64,000 bases of DNA from Fasciola hepatica (lineage: Eukaryota > Platyhelminthes > Trematoda > Plagiorchiida > Fasciolidae). The first letter of the stretch is position 1, and each line of letters starts with the position of its first letter. The translations under genes and the position numbers were made by a program. Shown here piece after piece: positions 61,900-64,000 of the stretch. The notes beneath the pieces were generated by a model. It did no database searches and had not been told where the DNA came from. It saw only the letters and a list, made by a program, of their open reading frames with translations. The DNA lies in NCBI GenBank assembly GCA_948099385.1, contig CANUEZ040000062.1, positions 3,899,501 to 3,963,500 on the forward strand, written 5' to 3'.

Positions 61900-63620
61900 A
61901 CCAGTTAACGGTTCAGATAAAGGAAACTATTCACTTGTGTACAAAGGAAGAAATTACAGACTACAGAGCACTGAATTGTTGAAGTTTACGAATTTGAATG
62001 GACAGTCTATGCAAGTTTAAAACAGTAATTTATATATGTGAACAACAATGTTAGTTCTCTTATAAAAAGTTACACCGAGTTGTTTTACTTAGCTCACATG
62101 AGCAAGAGAAGTAGAGTTACTGGTGACGCTGTCTTTCATAAAAAGCGATCAGAAATTGGGGGAAAATGCACTCTCGATATTTGGCTTTGTTTACCAGAAG
62201 ACCAGGCTGCTCAGAAAATTTTTTAATATGTGCAATATTTCCATGAAACTCATCTAAATCGGACTACTGAGAGAAAGACCGAGCCAAAACAACTTCATGA
62301 GCATACTTGACTAGGCGGGCTGGTTAGACTGCGAATAAGTCACTAATGTAGGTGGTGAACGGCTATGGAGAAAGAACAGCTCCTTGGAGAACACTGGCAC
62401 TGCTTAGGAGATGTCTGGAAACTTTTCTTTTAACCTTGGTGCATCGAGCTGTACCCGACACGTAGTCTTCCAACCAGTTAACTAAGTATATGGAGCCACT
62501 AAAAGACTTCAATTTTCCCAGAAGCAAGGATCGTGGTACACAGTCAGATGCTTATGTTTTAATAAAGAAAAACGCACCCTACTGATCTGCATGAATTATT
62601 GACAAATTTTGCAACTTTAATGGACCAAGCGCGTTACTGCATCGATTGTGGAACTCCCGGGGTTATAGGCAAACTGGCGTTCGTCAGTGAGAATTTTGAC
62701 AGCATTTTCATGGCACTGAAATACAGCACATTCAGCTGGCTTCAAGACCGAGAAGAAATGTGTCATTAGGCGGAGTTTCTCGGTTTCCGACCATTTTGGT
62801 ATGGGAATGGTCGTGTCAGGACGCCAAAAGTCAGGAATGCAGAACTATTTGAGTAAATGATTGATAACAGCATTCGTTATCTCACGGATAAATCCAGCCG
62901 CGTGTTTGAGTACAGCCGAGGGTAGACCGTCCGGCCCAGAAGCTTTGGTTAACTTGGTGGATTTGAGGAGCTTGAAAACTTCCCCGGTGGTGAATTTTTC
63001 CATTTCTGAATTGTTAGCCTGGTGGAAGACTGGGAGTGGGTCATTCGAGGAACAAAAGAACTGCGAATTTTAGAAGGTCAACAATCACGTCACGGGAGGG
63101 GAAACTTTTCTTCTGACCAACGAGTAATTTGATCCCCTGGCATCTGTCTTTGATGTTCTCGGGGTGCAGAAACTTTTGAAAAAAAAAGAGAAAGTTCAGG
63201 AGTTTTATACCTTTTTTTAATCAAGCTTGACAGTCTACTGACCTTAGGTGGGTTGTGCGTTTTGTAGGCTAACTCCTTCTTCCTGCGTAACCGTTTTAGA
63301 TACCGTGAGACCACCCTTCCTCGATGAAAGCAAACCTTTTCGGTGGGACAGCAAATGTTACAGATGTGGTTCATAAGTTCCGTAATAAAATATACCGACA
63401 GGGAATGGCCAAAGCTGTGTTGTAACCTGGAGTTAGCGAGAAACAGAACGGCTGAACAGTGAAAGGTTTTCTTTGGATAGGTTCTGGTGAGAAAAACGGA
63501 TCTTTTCAGTCTGTGTACGATAAGCGATCGTGTTTCGGGCATAAGTTTGGACAAAGATGCCATACATCGTGATAACTGACACCAAAGTGGGACCAATTGT
63601 TTTATTCTCGCCCTCACTGA
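61900..63620 (-). mobile_element. Jockey/CR1-like non-LTR retrotransposon RT remnant
   Basis: Reverse strand, in order: a basic region (RYLKRLRRKKELAYKTH near 63300-63240); the RT start (TGEVFKLLKSTKLTKASGPD, GLPSAVLKHAAGF near 62980-62890); FWRPDTTIPIPKWSE near 62830-62790; ERQFAYNPGSSTIDAVTRLV near 62690-62640; LVNWLEDYVSGTARCTKVK near 62490-62435; a decayed LQGAVLSP...YISDLFA near 62385-62340; and a YADD equivalent degraded to YAHE near 62300. The order matches jockey-superfamily RTs and differs from the RTE families elsewhere. Stops and frameshifts make it inactive. Confidence 0.7.
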
Positions 63621-64000
63621 CCAGGAAAGTGGAGTTTTAACGCTTGTATTTCAATAATTCAGCACCAGCAGATACCTTGTCAAATATTATATTGGATCCA
63701 GTGATTAGTCTTTTACAGTATTCTCGCGGTAGCAACACTCAACTATTTATTGCCGCTTTTCTTTCCAATTCCTTTTCCATGTGTTGCGTGACTCACTTGT
63801 TCTGTCTTGTTATTATTGTGAAATCATAGCTCAAGCTGACCACTACACATTGAAATCTAAATTCGTCATACTAGCCAAAGCACCAACGAAAAATTCAGCA
63901 ATGAACTCTTTCTGATGATTTGCAACAAGCCGAGTGAAGCAGTTATGTACGACCATACTGGTGATATGCTCGTCAGAAGCTAACCGATATCGGCTTATTC
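63621..64000 (+). other. Unrecognised window end
   Basis: No feature recognised; it may be upstream sequence of the reverse-strand retrotransposon. Confidence 0.4.

Overview
The window is eukaryotic, repeat-rich DNA from a parasitic flatworm, most likely a trematode. Three things point there. RTE-type non-LTR retrotransposons, a Penelope-like element, Ty3/gypsy remnants and tRNA-derived SINEs dominate. One spliced gene has 33-36 nt micro-introns at its 5' end, a habit of trematode genes. Finally, the element proteins read like those of flatworm genomes. I cannot name the species. No bacterial-type operons, CRISPR arrays or rRNA genes were seen.

The only host gene I can reconstruct end to end is an Aurora-family Ser/Thr kinase on the + strand. 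It has seven exons (4103-4128, 4165-4285, 4319-4398, 4433-4571, 15314-15462, 15518-15752, 30096-30347) that join in frame to 333 residues. Four exons sit in 0.5 kb. The rest are separated by 10.7 kb and 14.3 kb introns packed with transposons. The ATP-binding and catalytic residues are present, but the Aurora activation-loop threonine is alanine and the DFG-W tryptophan is serine.

Layout: 1-1847 decayed RTE-1 copy; 1848-3475 reverse-strand RTE-3 5' half; 4103-4571 kinase 5' exons; 5868-14193 intron 4 repeats, including the left arm of a large inverted duplication; 15314-15752 kinase exons; 16971-29885 intron 6, with RTE-3, RTE-2 nested in RTE-1, and a near-complete RTE-1 nested in a Penelope-like element (11-bp target-site duplication); 30096-30347 last exon; 31801-36392 right arm of the inverted duplication, about 97-99% identical to the left arm where compared by eye; 37750-39810 CsRn1/Boudicca-like gypsy; 39850-41050 RTE-3 and a SINE; 41051-49830 mostly unrecognised, with a possible BIR exon, a MULE transposase fragment and a hairpin element; 49830-52290 RTE-4; 53330-54260 RTE-3; 56010-56965 Tc1/mariner; 57655-58260 RTE-3 5' leader; 61900-63620 jockey/CR1-like retrotransposon.

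RTE-1 to RTE-4 are my own labels for four element families told apart by sequence and 3' tails. All autonomous elements look dead, with frameshifts, stops or deletions. Family calls rest on reading translated motifs by eye; no database search was possible.
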